DNA from: Bifidobacterium subtile
Lineage (GTDB): Bacteria; Actinomycetota; Actinomycetes; Actinomycetales; Bifidobacteriaceae
DNA length: 64,000 nucleotides
NCBI RefSeq assembly: GCF_000741775.1
Contig: NZ_JGZR01000016.1
Location: 62,193 to 126,192, forward strand
Direction of reading: 5' to 3'
A program made the translations under genes and the position numbers. The notes below the pieces were generated by a model. That model saw only the letters and a list, made by a program, of their open reading frames with translations. It searched no databases and was not told the DNA's origin. Positions 1 to 8,048 of this stretch are shown here, one piece after another (the first letter of the stretch is position 1; every line of letters starts with the position of its first letter).

Positions 1-153
1 TACTTCCTGTTCCCGAAAACCGCCGATGGGCAGAAGATCTCGGGCGCAGTCGATAAGGCCCTCGTCACGCTCCATCAGAACGGCACGATGCAGAAGCTTT
101 CCAAGCACTACTTGGGCTATGACATGACTGGCACGAAGGCCGACTGGGCATAA
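1..153 (+). CDS. Amino-acid ABC transporter substrate-binding protein, C-terminal end (partial)
   Basis: Only the last 50 codons are inside the window; the reading frame is open from base 1 and stops with TAA at 151-153. The stretch ALVTLHQNGTMQKLSKHY has the look of the final helix of periplasmic/lipoprotein solute-binding proteins of the SBP_bac_3 family, where a line such as 'G.l..i..KY.G' closes the domain. The next two genes are a polar amino-acid permease and its ATPase, so this is most likely the extracellular lipoprotein that captures the substrate for that importer. The substrate cannot be told from the fragment. Confidence 0.8.
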   Translation, partial: YFLFPKTADGQKISGAVDKALVTLHQNGTMQKLSKHYLGYDMTGTKADWA

Positions 154-260
154 CCGTATGCGTTATACGCATACACATACGCTTGCGTGACGCGCAATTC
201 CAACAGTTTCAATAGTTCCAACGGCTCTTACAGCTCTGATGATTGAGAGCGGAAAAGGAT

Positions 261-1247
261 ATGCCGATGCCCGATATTTTCGACGCTTCGTACATCTGGT
301 CCGACATTCCGGCAATTTTGTCCGGATTGCCCGTGACGATGGAAATCGTCATCGTTTCGACCATTTTCGGCTGGATCTTCGGCCTGGCGCTCGCCTTGGT
401 CAAGATGTACAGGCCGCCGGTGCTATACCAGCTCTGCGGGATATTCGTGTCCTTCACTCGCGGAACCCCGGAGCTGGTGCAGCTGTTCCTAGCCTTCTAC
501 GGGATTCCGGTCATCTTGCAGTACACAAATTACTACTGGGGCACCGGCGTCAGCATCAACGGCATCCCCAAGATGCTGTTCGTCCTCGTCGCCTTCACGA
601 ATATCACCGCGGCATATTCCGCCGAATCATTCAGGGCGACGCTGCAGGGCGTGGACAAGGGCCAGATGGAGGCAGCGCTGTCCACAGGGCTGTCGAAATT
701 CACCGCCTATCGCAAAATCGTCATCCCGCAGGCACTCGTCGTCGCCATACCTTCCTTGGGATCCCAATTCGTGAGCATGCTCAAAGGCACGTCGCTGGCA
801 TTCGTCGTCTCCGTGGTCGATATGACCTCGGCCGGCCAGCTCGCCGCCTCGCGCACCTACCGATTCCTGGAAATGTACATCGCCCTCGCGCTGTGCTACT
901 GGATCCTCTCGGGCGCTTTCTCCTCGCTCTTCCGTTGGATAGAGCAGCGGCTCAAGCGCAACGAGCGGGCGATAACCGACAACGATGCGCCGGAATGGGA
1001 GCCGGTACAAGCATCCGTGGCGAACGCTGCGGGAGAATCGCCGATTGCATCTGCTGGCGTTGCGCCAACTGCTGCAACGCCGAAGGTTGCTGCGCCGTCG
1101 TTCGCTGCGCCTGTCACCGCGCCGACAGTTTTCCTATCATCAGCAGCGGCACCATCGCTAGCCGCTAGGTCGTCGGCAATAGCCGCGTCGGCATTCGCTG
1201 CGTCGGCTATTACCACATTGGCATTCTCCACCTCGATGCTCGGGTAG
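261..1247 (+). CDS. Polar amino-acid ABC transporter permease
   Basis: Membrane permease of the HisM/GlnP class of amino-acid importers. Hydrophobic segments fill residues about 20-45, 60-85, 105-120, 155-180 and 205-235, and the EAA-type coupling loop that docks on the ATPase is visible at residues 124-140 (FRATLQGVDKGQMEAAL). The family normally ends near residue 245; here about 80 further residues follow, almost only Ala, Ser, Pro, Thr and Val, a tail not needed for transport. Start: an AAGGA at 255-259 lies 7 bases before ATG 267 and very close to ATG 261, so 267 is equally possible; a TTG at 243 is less likely. It sits 107 bases after the binding protein and 102 before the ATPase, forming one importer operon. 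Confidence 0.88.
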   Translation: MPMPDIFDASYIWSDIPAILSGLPVTMEIVIVSTIFGWIFGLALALVKMYRPPVLYQLCGIFVSFTRGTPELVQLFLAFYGIPVILQYTNYYWGTGVSINGIPKMLFVLVAFTNITAAYSAESFRATLQGVDKGQMEAALSTGLSKFTAYRKIVIPQALVVAIPSLGSQFVSMLKGTSLAFVVSVVDMTSAGQLAASRTYRFLEMYIALALCYWILSGAFSSLFRWIEQRLKRNERAITDNDAPEWEPVQASVANAAGESPIASAGVAPTAATPKVAAPSFAAPVTAPTVFLSSAAAPSLAARSSAIAASAFAASAITTLAFSTSMLG

Positions 1248-1349
1248 AAAAACCGTGGCCTATGGCCGACGGGAGCTGCCGCCTCTCTCGCCGGTCATAG
1301 CAGTTCATAACGGTTTCATCAATGTCATCAGATTGTAAGGAACAGCACT

Positions 1350-2099
1350 ATGGTTGTCAGAATTTCCAATTTGCGCAAACGCTTCGACAAGAACGAAGTG
1401 CTGCGCGGGGTGAGCATCGAGGTGCCGGACGGCAAGGTAATCGGCCTTATCGGCTCCTCCGGCGCGGGAAAATCCACGCTGCTGCGATGCACGAATTTCC
1501 TTGAGCCACCCGATTCCGGAACGCTCGAATTCGATGGCAATGTCGTGGATACCACGCATGCCAGCAAGCAGCAGGTTCAGGAGCTGCGCAGGCAGACCGC
1601 TATGGTGTTCCAGAACTTCAACCTCTACAAGCTCAACACCGCGACGGAGAACATCGAGCTCGCGCTCACTCACGCCAAACATTACGCTCCCAAAAAGGCG
1701 CATGAGACGTCACTCGAATTCCTGAACAAGGTCGGGCTGCATGCCAAGCGAAACAGTTTCCCCGATCAGCTTTCCGGCGGGCAGCAGCAGCGCGTCGCCT
1801 TGGCGCGAGCCGCCGTGCTACGACCTAAGCTCATGCTGCTGGACGAGCCGACCTCCGCCTTGGACCCCGAGAACATTGGCGAAGTGCTCAAGGTCATCAA
1901 GAACTTGGCCGATGAAGGGCAATCCATGCTAATCGCATCGCATGAGATGAACTTCCTGCGCCGCATCTGCGATCACGTCGTCTTCATGGACCAAGGCGTC
2001 GTGAAAGAGGAAGGCTCAGCCGACCAGATATTCAACCATCCCAAGGAAGACCGCACCCGGCAATTCCTGTCCGGAGTCACACCCCAAGAGGAGGCATAA
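1350..2099 (+). CDS. Amino-acid ABC transporter ATP-binding protein (GlnQ type)
   Basis: Cytoplasmic ATPase of the importer, 249 residues, the usual length for GlnQ/HisP proteins. Walker A is GSSGAGKST (residues 35-43), the signature is LSGGQQQRVALARA near residue 142, and Walker B with the catalytic Glu reads LMLLDEPTSALDP near 164; an H-loop follows in LIASHEM. TAAGGA at 1336-1341 lies 8 bases before the ATG. It pairs with the permease just upstream and with the binding protein at the window edge. The stop is only 3 bases before the next ATG, so the acetyltransferase is probably co-transcribed. Confidence 0.95.
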   Translation: MVVRISNLRKRFDKNEVLRGVSIEVPDGKVIGLIGSSGAGKSTLLRCTNFLEPPDSGTLEFDGNVVDTTHASKQQVQELRRQTAMVFQNFNLYKLNTATENIELALTHAKHYAPKKAHETSLEFLNKVGLHAKRNSFPDQLSGGQQQRVALARAAVLRPKLMLLDEPTSALDPENIGEVLKVIKNLADEGQSMLIASHEMNFLRRICDHVVFMDQGVVKEEGSADQIFNHPKEDRTRQFLSGVTPQEEA

Positions 2100-2102
2100 C
2101 GC

Positions 2103-2972
2103 ATGTCGTTTGCAAGCATCGCAGCAGTAGCTGCGAAGGGAACCGTGGACGGAACTGGCGCTGCGAAAAGTCCTGAAGCAGGAGGTTCGCAGCCCGAGCA
2201 AACCGAACAATCCGAACAGGAGCGCCCGAACTCAATCACGTTGCGCCTGGCACGGGTGAAGGACGCCCACGATATCGCGCGATTCTATGCCCACTACGTC
2301 ACCGAAACGGCTATCAACTTCGAGTACGACATACCTCCGGAAGAGGAGTTCGCCAAGCGCATCGAACTCGTTTCGACACGCTACCCCTTCATCGTCGCCG
2401 ACCTCAACGGGTCGCAAGTCGTGGGATATGCCTTCGCCCATCCTATGGGAGAGCGGCCGGCCTACGGCTGGTCCGCCGACACCTCCATTTACCTTGACGC
2501 TGATTTCCGCGGACATCGCATAGGGTCAGCCCTTTACCAAGCGCTGGAAACCCTGCTGAAGGCACAGCACGTCGTCAGGCTGTTCTCCTGCATCACCGTT
2601 CGCGGCGACGATTCGCTGGCCGACATCGGCGGATTGCCGCCGCAGCTTGACGATGTGATTGGTAACGACGAAGACAATGGCACTGCGGGCGCTGATAACA
2701 GCATTGACGCCACTGTGCGAACCGAGACTCACGACCCACATCTGCCGGATACCAGCCCTAGATTCCATGCGGCGCTGGGCTACAAGCCCGTCGGGCGCAA
2801 CTATGCAGCCGGCTACAAATTGGGTACTTGGTACGACAAGCTCTGGATGGAAAAACCCTTGCGACTGTTAGAGTCCAAACCCGAGCCGATCGTTCCTATT
2901 ACCGAGCTCTCCAAGGAGCTGATTGTCAAAGCGCTGGAAGAAGGCACACGGCTCATCCGGCAACGCGACTAG
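2103..2972 (+). CDS. GNAT-family N-acetyltransferase (phosphinothricin-acetyltransferase-like)
   Basis: 289 residues. After a hydrophilic Gln/Glu-rich leader of about 40 residues the GNAT fold begins (ITLRLARVKDAHDIARFY), with the typical IYLDADFRGHRIGSALYQAL stretch that carries the acetyl-CoA pyrophosphate loop (R-G-H-R-I-G). The closing motif of the PAT/Bar/YncA branch (HAALGYKPVGRNYAAGYKLG, then TWYDKLWMEK) is intact. Between these two conserved parts lies an insertion of about 45 acidic residues that the family does not have. AGGAGG at 2087-2092 serves the ATG. It is coupled to an amino-acid importer, so an amino-acid-like amine could be its substrate, but that is inference. Confidence 0.85.
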   Translation: MSFASIAAVAAKGTVDGTGAAKSPEAGGSQPEQTEQSEQERPNSITLRLARVKDAHDIARFYAHYVTETAINFEYDIPPEEEFAKRIELVSTRYPFIVADLNGSQVVGYAFAHPMGERPAYGWSADTSIYLDADFRGHRIGSALYQALETLLKAQHVVRLFSCITVRGDDSLADIGGLPPQLDDVIGNDEDNGTAGADNSIDATVRTETHDPHLPDTSPRFHAALGYKPVGRNYAAGYKLGTWYDKLWMEKPLRLLESKPEPIVPITELSKELIVKALEEGTRLIRQRD

Positions 2973-3072
2973 CCGCGCAATCCATCACAACCACATAGGG
3001 CATCGCTATACCGTAGCAACATCACTAACAAACAACACACAATTTGAAGGAACACACCACAAAGGGGTCATT

Positions 3073-3999
3073 ATGACTACATATCAGGATATCCAAAACC
3101 TCAGCGTCGACGAATACACCGCGTTGTGGAACAAGCTGCGCGAGGCGCGAGAAGCCCAGCTCAACTCTGAATACGGCTGGCTTTCGCTGCGCAGCATCGA
3201 CTGGCTGAGCGATAACGCCACCATCACCATCGATGGCTTCCCCGGGCAGTGGACCCAGCAGGGCAACACCGTGATCTACACGCCCGAGCCGGGCAAAGAC
3301 GTGGTGAACCACGGCGAGGTGCTGACCGCGCCCAAGGAGATCATCGTCGATATCACCGCTGACGTGAATGTGGAGGACTTCGACTACGAAGGAGTCCGCG
3401 CCCAGCTGATCAAGCGCATCGGTTCGAGCAGAACCTTCGCGGTGCGCCAGCGCGACCCAAACTCGATTACTCGCCAGCGATTCGCAGGAATCCCGCATTT
3501 CAAGCCCGACAAGCGCTGGGTCGTTCCCGCGCGCTACGTGCCGCTGCCGCAATGGGAGAACGTCGAAACCTCCGCCGTGCTGGGCGATCTGTCCCACAAC
3601 GAAACCGCCATCGGCGATCTGTACGTCGAAGTCGACGGCAAGGAGCACCGCATCGTCGTTCTGCAAGGGCATAACGACGATTCAGCCTGGATCAAGGTCG
3701 ACGAGAAAACCGGCAAGAAAGTCTATCTGGACAATCGCCAGAATACGAAGGACTACGGCTTCATCCTCCTGCGCGACGCCACCTCCGGCAAGGAGACGTA
3801 CGGCGGCGGGCGAGCGCTTCACCTTGATTTCACCGACCCCGACGGCATCACCTACCTCGACTTCAACCAGACGGGGAATCTGCCCTGCGCATTCACCTAC
3901 TTCTGCACCTGCCCCTTCGCGCCCGAAGAGAACAACTTCGACTTCGCCATCACCGCCGGCGAAAAGACCCCAACCATCATCGACACACCCGCTGAATAG
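3073..3999 (+). CDS. DUF1684 domain-containing protein
   Basis: 308 residues, close to the family's usual size. Family features seen: the N-terminal segment ending in LSLRSIDWL, a central ADVNVEDFDYEGVRAQLIKRIGSSRTFAVRQRDP region, and the C-terminal YGGGRALHLDFTD ... YLDFNQTGNLPCAFTYFCTCPFAPEENN block rich in Tyr, Asn, Cys and Pro that is the hallmark of DUF1684. No signal peptide or membrane segment; likely cytosolic. AAAGGGG at 3061-3067 gives the start. Biochemical role is not known to me. It stands alone, followed by a 20-base-arm hairpin. Confidence 0.85.
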   Translation: MTTYQDIQNLSVDEYTALWNKLREAREAQLNSEYGWLSLRSIDWLSDNATITIDGFPGQWTQQGNTVIYTPEPGKDVVNHGEVLTAPKEIIVDITADVNVEDFDYEGVRAQLIKRIGSSRTFAVRQRDPNSITRQRFAGIPHFKPDKRWVVPARYVPLPQWENVETSAVLGDLSHNETAIGDLYVEVDGKEHRIVVLQGHNDDSAWIKVDEKTGKKVYLDNRQNTKDYGFILLRDATSGKETYGGGRALHLDFTDPDGITYLDFNQTGNLPCAFTYFCTCPFAPEENNFDFAITAGEKTPTIIDTPAE

Positions 4000-4067
4000 C
4001 TGAGCAGAGCAGGCGTTAGCTCACTGGGAGAACCTTTCAAACCCTTTGGGCTAGGACTAACTATCAA

Positions 4068-4112
4068 TTGAACGGATTCGGACATTCTCGGAGAGTGTCC
4101 GAATCCGTTCAA
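4068..4112. terminator. Long hairpin between convergent genes
   Basis: Arms 4068-4087 and 4093-4112 pair over 20 bases with one mismatch, with a 5-base loop; core word CGGATTCGGACA. There is no T-run, so a simple rho-independent type is not certain, but the place, between the convergent DUF1684 gene and the toxin/antitoxin strand, fits a two-way terminator. The right arm overlaps the stop codon of the truncated PIN reading frame. Confidence 0.7.
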
Positions 4113-4231
4113 ACCTGCATAATCTTGGATGACCAGACCGGATTGAAGAAGGCCTCATCGGCAAGGCAGAGCATCGGGTCAAGCAACCACGTCCGCACAA
4201 AAATGTTTGCATCGATGACGACTCTTCTCAC
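4109..4231 (-). pseudogene. PIN-domain toxin, truncated to its first 40 residues
   Basis: A short frame from GTG (4231-4229) with AAGGA upstream reads VVIDANIFVRTWLLDPMLCL and continues LADEAFFNPVWSSKIM before stopping at 4109-4111. This is the first beta strand of a PIN nuclease with the first active-site Asp (residue 7, in VIDAN). All later acidic residues of the four-acid site are missing, so it cannot be an active RNase. It begins 17 bases after the stop of the antitoxin gene, the normal antitoxin-then-toxin order. The frame ends inside the arm of the 4068-4112 hairpin, which suggests a deletion whose right end now abuts the hairpin. Confidence 0.75.
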
Positions 4232-4247
4232 GATTCCAGTTCCTTGC

Positions 4248-4646
4248 CTACCGAGTTTTCAATGGCAACGAGGCTGGATCAATATCATACAGACCCAGAT
4301 TATCGGCCAAATCGCGAGCCGCCTGCAAGTGAGCCTTTCGATGCATCTGCGCATCTCGGTAAGCAAGCACGTCCTCGCAAGCTACCATGCGCCGACCTGA
4401 CTGTCCATTGCGGAAGAACGGTAGACGTCCGGCGTCGAGAATACGTGCGACCGTACGCGCTGACATCTGCAGGATTTCAGCCGCCTCGCCGGTCGTAATC
4501 AACGACTGATTGTCCGAAGCCGCTTCGGCTGCCCGCAGAGCAGCTTCGAAAGCCGAGCGATCCAGACGGTAGGTCTTGCCGTCGCCCTGCAGAACATAGG
4601 GCGCATCCGGCCGCACCACCGCAGTACCAATCGTCACTATGCTCAT
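4248..4646 (-). CDS. Excisionase-type HTH antitoxin of a PIN-toxin pair
   Basis: 132 residues. The N-terminal part (TIGTAVVRPDAPYVLQGDGK) is followed by a DNA-binding excisionase-like helix-turn-helix, ITTGEAAEILQMSARTVARI then LDAGRLPFFRNGQSGRRM, the HTH_17 pattern in which the winged loop ends in GRRMV. The C-terminal LADNLGLYDIDP tail would bind the toxin. A paralogue lies at 9661-10110 (same domain order, same GEAA..L..S.RTVARILD.GRLPF.RNG core). AAGGAGG precedes the ATG. The toxin gene that follows is truncated, so this is an antitoxin without a working partner here, unless it acts on a toxin elsewhere. It probably represses its own promoter. Confidence 0.82.
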   Translation of the reverse strand: MSIVTIGTAVVRPDAPYVLQGDGKTYRLDRSAFEAALRAAEAASDNQSLITTGEAAEILQMSARTVARILDAGRLPFFRNGQSGRRMVACEDVLAYRDAQMHRKAHLQAARDLADNLGLYDIDPASLPLKTR

Positions 4647-4685
4647 GATGACCTCCTTGAGACGTATTCGAAACGCAATACGGTC

Positions 4686-4714
4686 ATTATATCAAAAAAC
4701 GGCAAAACTGACAA
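4686..4714 (-). promoter_or_regulatory. Promoter/operator of the first antitoxin
   Basis: Read on the minus strand: TTGTCA (4714-4709), 17 bases, TATAAT (4691-4686), 39 bases before the ATG. The plus-strand word CTGACAATACGGACAA (4708-4723) covers the -35 and is nearly repeated in front of the paralogous antitoxin at 10168-10183, so it is a likely operator. Confidence 0.8.
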
Positions 4715-4821
4715 TACGGACAAAACTGATATATTCAAATTTCTGCAATTGGCGACACACTACGAATTACAAAGACACCACATCCCAAATCTCCTTGCAT
4801 CAGCCGAAAACCATCTTCAAA

Positions 4822-4906
4822 CCTAGGAAGTTACTTAGGAAGCAACCTTGGAACCTAGGAAAAATACTTAGGAACCTAGGAAGTTTTGATATACTAGCTT
4901 CCTAGG
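4822..4906. promoter_or_regulatory. CCTAGG repeat array over the promoter of the AlbA_2 gene
   Basis: Palindromic CCTAGG cores stand at 4822, 4854, 4875 and 4901, each continued as CCTAGGAAG or its complement, with CTTAGG variants at 4834 and 4867. A TATACT -10 at 4890-4895 sits between the third and fourth copies and the CTTAGG at 4867-4872 falls at the -35 position. The copies therefore straddle the promoter of the gene at 4952 and could bind that gene's own product. Confidence 0.7.
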
Positions 4907-4951
4907 TAATGCAGAATATACTGTGACGGCGAAATACATAAGGCAGGGGCT

Positions 4952-6484
4952 ATGTTCTCAAGAATCTCCACCGACGCGGAGTTGGCAGCAGCTATTGCCG
5001 TCATGAAAGAAGCCGGAACAGATCTAGCGGATTATGAAATCAAAGATGCCAAAGGCGGATTCCCCTCCTCCATTGTGGAATCAATGGTGGCTTTCGCCAA
5101 CACTACAGGCGGCGTCGTCATTCTGGGCATTTCCGAAAAGACATTCCATGCGGTGGATGTCGATGTCAGGAAACTGCAAAGTCAGCTGGCCCAGGCGGCG
5201 CGGGATCTGATCAGCCCAGCCATATTCGCCGATATTCAAGTGCTGGACTATGAGCGCAAACCTATCGTGGTGGCAAACATCCCAGAATTGGATGCGCGGC
5301 AGAAGCCCTGCTACATCAAGCGATATGGAAGACCAGAGGGTTCATATTTGCGAACCGGCGACGGCGATTACAAACTGACGATGTACGAAATTGACCGTTT
5401 CATGGAAAATCAGTATCGCACGGCGCGCAATGACATTGCGACCGTCGACGACGCAACCATCGAGGATTTCGACAGAAAATTGCTGTCTGGCTGGTTGGAC
5501 ATTCAGCGAAGCGGATCTTTCGGCGGCACCGCCTCAATGACGGACGAGCAGCTGATGACGAATCGGCGCGTCGTGGCCTATGATGCACAAGGCGTTGCAC
5601 GGCCTACGATTGCCGGGCTGTTTGCGCTCGGCACGTTCCCTCAGAAATTCTTCCCTCGCTTGAACATCGTGTTTTCGGCCTTCCCCACTGCAATCAAAGG
5701 GGACGCTTCCACTGGGGGGCATCGGTTTGTAGATTCAGAAAACATCGACGGCCCTATCCCGGTCATGCTCGTAGCGGCGCTGCGTGCCGTCTCGCGCAAT
5801 ATTCGTCATGGGGCGCTTATCAAAGGTGCCCTGCGCGAGGACGTGCCCGAGTACCCGCTTGATGCAATCAGGGAAGCAGTTGCGAACGCCTTGATGCACC
5901 GCGATTATTCGCTCGACGCCCAAGGTGCGCCCGTCCGGGTAGAACTGTACCCAGACCGCTTGGAAATCATCAATCCCGGTGGTCTGTTCGGGCCTCTTAC
6001 CGTTGATGAACTCGGGAAGAAAGGCAGTACGCAATCCAGGAACCAGTTCCTTTCCAGGATTCTGGAAGACACCCCTTACACGGACATCGATGGGCAGACG
6101 GGGCATGTGGTTGAGAATCGCGGCACCGGGTATGCGATCATCAAAGGCTCTCTGGCCGATGCACTGATGCCGCCGCCAATCCCGGTCAGTTCGTTAAGTG
6201 AATTCCGTATCATCTTTGGACATCGCAAGATGACTGAGCAGGAAGGCGCTTCTTACTCGCACGACAATATGAGATCGGCCATACTGGCATATCTCGCGGA
6301 ACGGCAAAACGCCAGCACCTCTGAACTGGCGAATGCCGCCGGCGTCTCCACCAAAACCATTCGTGATTATATTTCCCGACTGATGGAGGAAGGACTCGCG
6401 GAAGGCATCGGATCCAAATACAGCCCGAAACGCCGCTATCGACTTATCGCATCGCACGGAGAGACGAGCAGCGTCGCCGATTAA
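4952..6484 (+). CDS. Schlafen/AlbA_2-domain ATP-binding transcriptional regulator
   Basis: 510 residues. Residues about 20-140 form the Schlafen AlbA_2 domain (YEIKDAKGGFPSSIVESMVA, then FANTTGGVVILGI). Residues about 300-400 carry the RecG-C/HATPase_c_4-like part with EAVANALMHRDYS and the RLEIINPGGLFGP box, a family hallmark. A C-terminal winged helix follows (STSELANAAGVSTKTIRDYI). Such proteins are usually annotated as ATP-binding transcriptional regulators; which genes this one controls is not known. The gene stands alone and is bracketed by near-identical CCTAGG arrays at 4822-4906 and 6514-6588, which suggests self-regulation. AGGGG at 4945-4949 sets the start. Confidence 0.85.
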   Translation: MFSRISTDAELAAAIAVMKEAGTDLADYEIKDAKGGFPSSIVESMVAFANTTGGVVILGISEKTFHAVDVDVRKLQSQLAQAARDLISPAIFADIQVLDYERKPIVVANIPELDARQKPCYIKRYGRPEGSYLRTGDGDYKLTMYEIDRFMENQYRTARNDIATVDDATIEDFDRKLLSGWLDIQRSGSFGGTASMTDEQLMTNRRVVAYDAQGVARPTIAGLFALGTFPQKFFPRLNIVFSAFPTAIKGDASTGGHRFVDSENIDGPIPVMLVAALRAVSRNIRHGALIKGALREDVPEYPLDAIREAVANALMHRDYSLDAQGAPVRVELYPDRLEIINPGGLFGPLTVDELGKKGSTQSRNQFLSRILEDTPYTDIDGQTGHVVENRGTGYAIIKGSLADALMPPPIPVSSLSEFRIIFGHRKMTEQEGASYSHDNMRSAILAYLAERQNASTSELANAAGVSTKTIRDYISRLMEEGLAEGIGSKYSPKRRYRLIASHGETSSVAD

Positions 6485-6513
6485 CAGACTAAGTGACCAT
6501 GTGCAAATGTGAA

Positions 6514-6588
6514 CCTAGGAAGTTACTTAGGAAGCGAACCCGGAACCTAGGAAGTTGGTAGGGTTTAGCTTCCTAGGTACTTCCTAGG
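6514..6588. repeat. Second CCTAGG array, downstream of the AlbA_2 gene
   Basis: CCTAGG cores at 6514, 6546, 6572 and 6583 with a CTTAGG variant at 6526. The first 40 bases are almost a copy of the upstream array (both contain CCTAGGAAGTTACTTAGGAA and a second CCTAGG 32 bases after the first). No gene starts just after it. It may be a second operator, the remains of a duplicated promoter, or the right edge of a moved cassette. Confidence 0.7.
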
Positions 6589-6699
6589 TTCCACGGTGGA
6601 TGGCCTGGGCAACAGCCGGTAGCCGCTGAATGAGCATAAGGCAGACAGCGCGAGTTCGGGCTTTTATCATTTCGGCATGCTAGTTCACTGTTTTCAGTG

Positions 6700-6903
6700 T
6701 ATCTACGTTATGTGAGGCGTTAATTCGCCCTTGCGGAGGTCTATCTGCGTTGTGTGAGGCGTTAATACCTTGGCACCCCGAGTATCGCTGGCCAAAAACT
6801 GCGGTTCTGGGCCGTCCGATACTCGACACTCCGCGAAATAGCGCCTCACACAACGCAGATAGACCTCCGCGGCACCCCAATAACACCTCACATAAGCGAG
6901 ATA
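6700..6903. repeat. Four-copy inverted repeat cluster in a gene-free gap
   Basis: The gap 6589-7223 has no convincing gene. A 23-base word built around TGCGTTGTGTGAGGCG occurs as direct copies at 6700-6722 and 6742-6764 and as inverted copies at 6839-6861 and 6881-6903. The inner pair extends to perfect 29-base arms (6733-6761 and 6842-6870). Between them CGAGTATCG (6779-6787) and its complement (6817-6825) make a second nested stem. The DNA or RNA could fold into one very long cruciform. Confidence 0.8.
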
Positions 6904-7223
6904 GCCGAATTTCAGGCAAAATGAGGAGCCGAGCGCGGCCGGGACCATGTGTGAACATGACCCCGCCATGCATTCCAAACATGAAAAGGCTGATCCGATG
7001 GGTCATGCCGAGCGATAGCGGCAACCGCCAAACATTGAATCATTACGTTATTGAGCCATTGCATTATTGAGCCATTGAGCCATCGCATTGCCAGCAGTAC
7101 CAGCAGTGCCCCGCTTCATTGCAATCGCGTCCACATGTCGCGGATATCGGTCAGACTCGTGTCATTCACGCCGACAGTCATCCATACCGACGAGAACCGG
7201 CGAAACCAAAAAAGGAGCCACAC

Positions 7224-7781
7224 ATGGACATGAAGCGATATGCGGCGCTCCTTCGGGGCATCAATGTGGCAGGGCATAGGCGCGTGGCCATGACTGAGCT
7301 GCGAGCGCTGCTGGAACGTCTCGGATATCAGCGCGTCGTCACGTACTTGCAAAGCGGTCAGGTCGCTTTTGACGCCGAAGACTGCCCCGATGATGTGCTT
7401 GCGGCACGAATCAGCCAGGCTCTAGCTGACGAATATGATTCCATTGTCGATGTGATTGTGAGGGACCATGATTACTTTGACGCAGTCGTATCACACTGTC
7501 CGTTTCCCGCAGGCGAGTACGCGCCCAGGCAGCTCCATGTCATCTACTGTTCGGCCCAGCCCGACCCGGCGCGGCTTGATCAGATCGACGCTGCCGCGTT
7601 GTTGCCCGAACGATTCGCCGTGGGCGACCATGCCATCTATTGCCTGCTGCCGGGCGGCATCGGCCGCTCCAAGCTCGCCGCGCAACTCGTGCAGCCGCGA
7701 GTCCTCGGAGCTAACACCGTCGCCACGGTTCGCAATTGGAACACAGTCACGAAGCTCGCCGCAATGACCGATGAGGAGTAA
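7224..7781 (+). CDS. DUF1697 domain-containing protein
   Basis: 185 residues, normal for DUF1697. Family marks: YAALLRGINVAGHRRVAMTE at the start, LGYQRVVTYLQSGQVAF, the central VIVRDHDYFDAVVSHCPF, and the C-terminal GIGRSKLAAQL ... TVRNWNTVTKLAAM. The function of the family is not established. Start chosen because AAAGGAG at 7211-7217 lies 6 bases before ATG 7224 (ATG 7230 is a second possibility). It stands alone after the inverted-repeat gap. Confidence 0.9.
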   Translation: MDMKRYAALLRGINVAGHRRVAMTELRALLERLGYQRVVTYLQSGQVAFDAEDCPDDVLAARISQALADEYDSIVDVIVRDHDYFDAVVSHCPFPAGEYAPRQLHVIYCSAQPDPARLDQIDAAALLPERFAVGDHAIYCLLPGGIGRSKLAAQLVQPRVLGANTVATVRNWNTVTKLAAMTDEE

Positions 7782-8048
7782 ACGCGCCTCTGCCATTGCG
7801 TGAGAAAGAGCAGACGCATCTTACAAGCGGGATATCCGGCAACTCACAGCCGTCGGCCGTGCCCCAATTACATATAACCTACCGGCCCGAATAAGGTAGC
7901 GTGAGACGAAACAGTTATGGAACGACTTTGAAACGAATAGCCCGATACGACCTCATGCAATTGTGAAGATTTGCGAGGCGACGCCGCGTAAGGTGTTGCT
8001 CGTGACGCTGCGTCATACGCCATGGTGGATCACGAAAGGAGGTTGACT

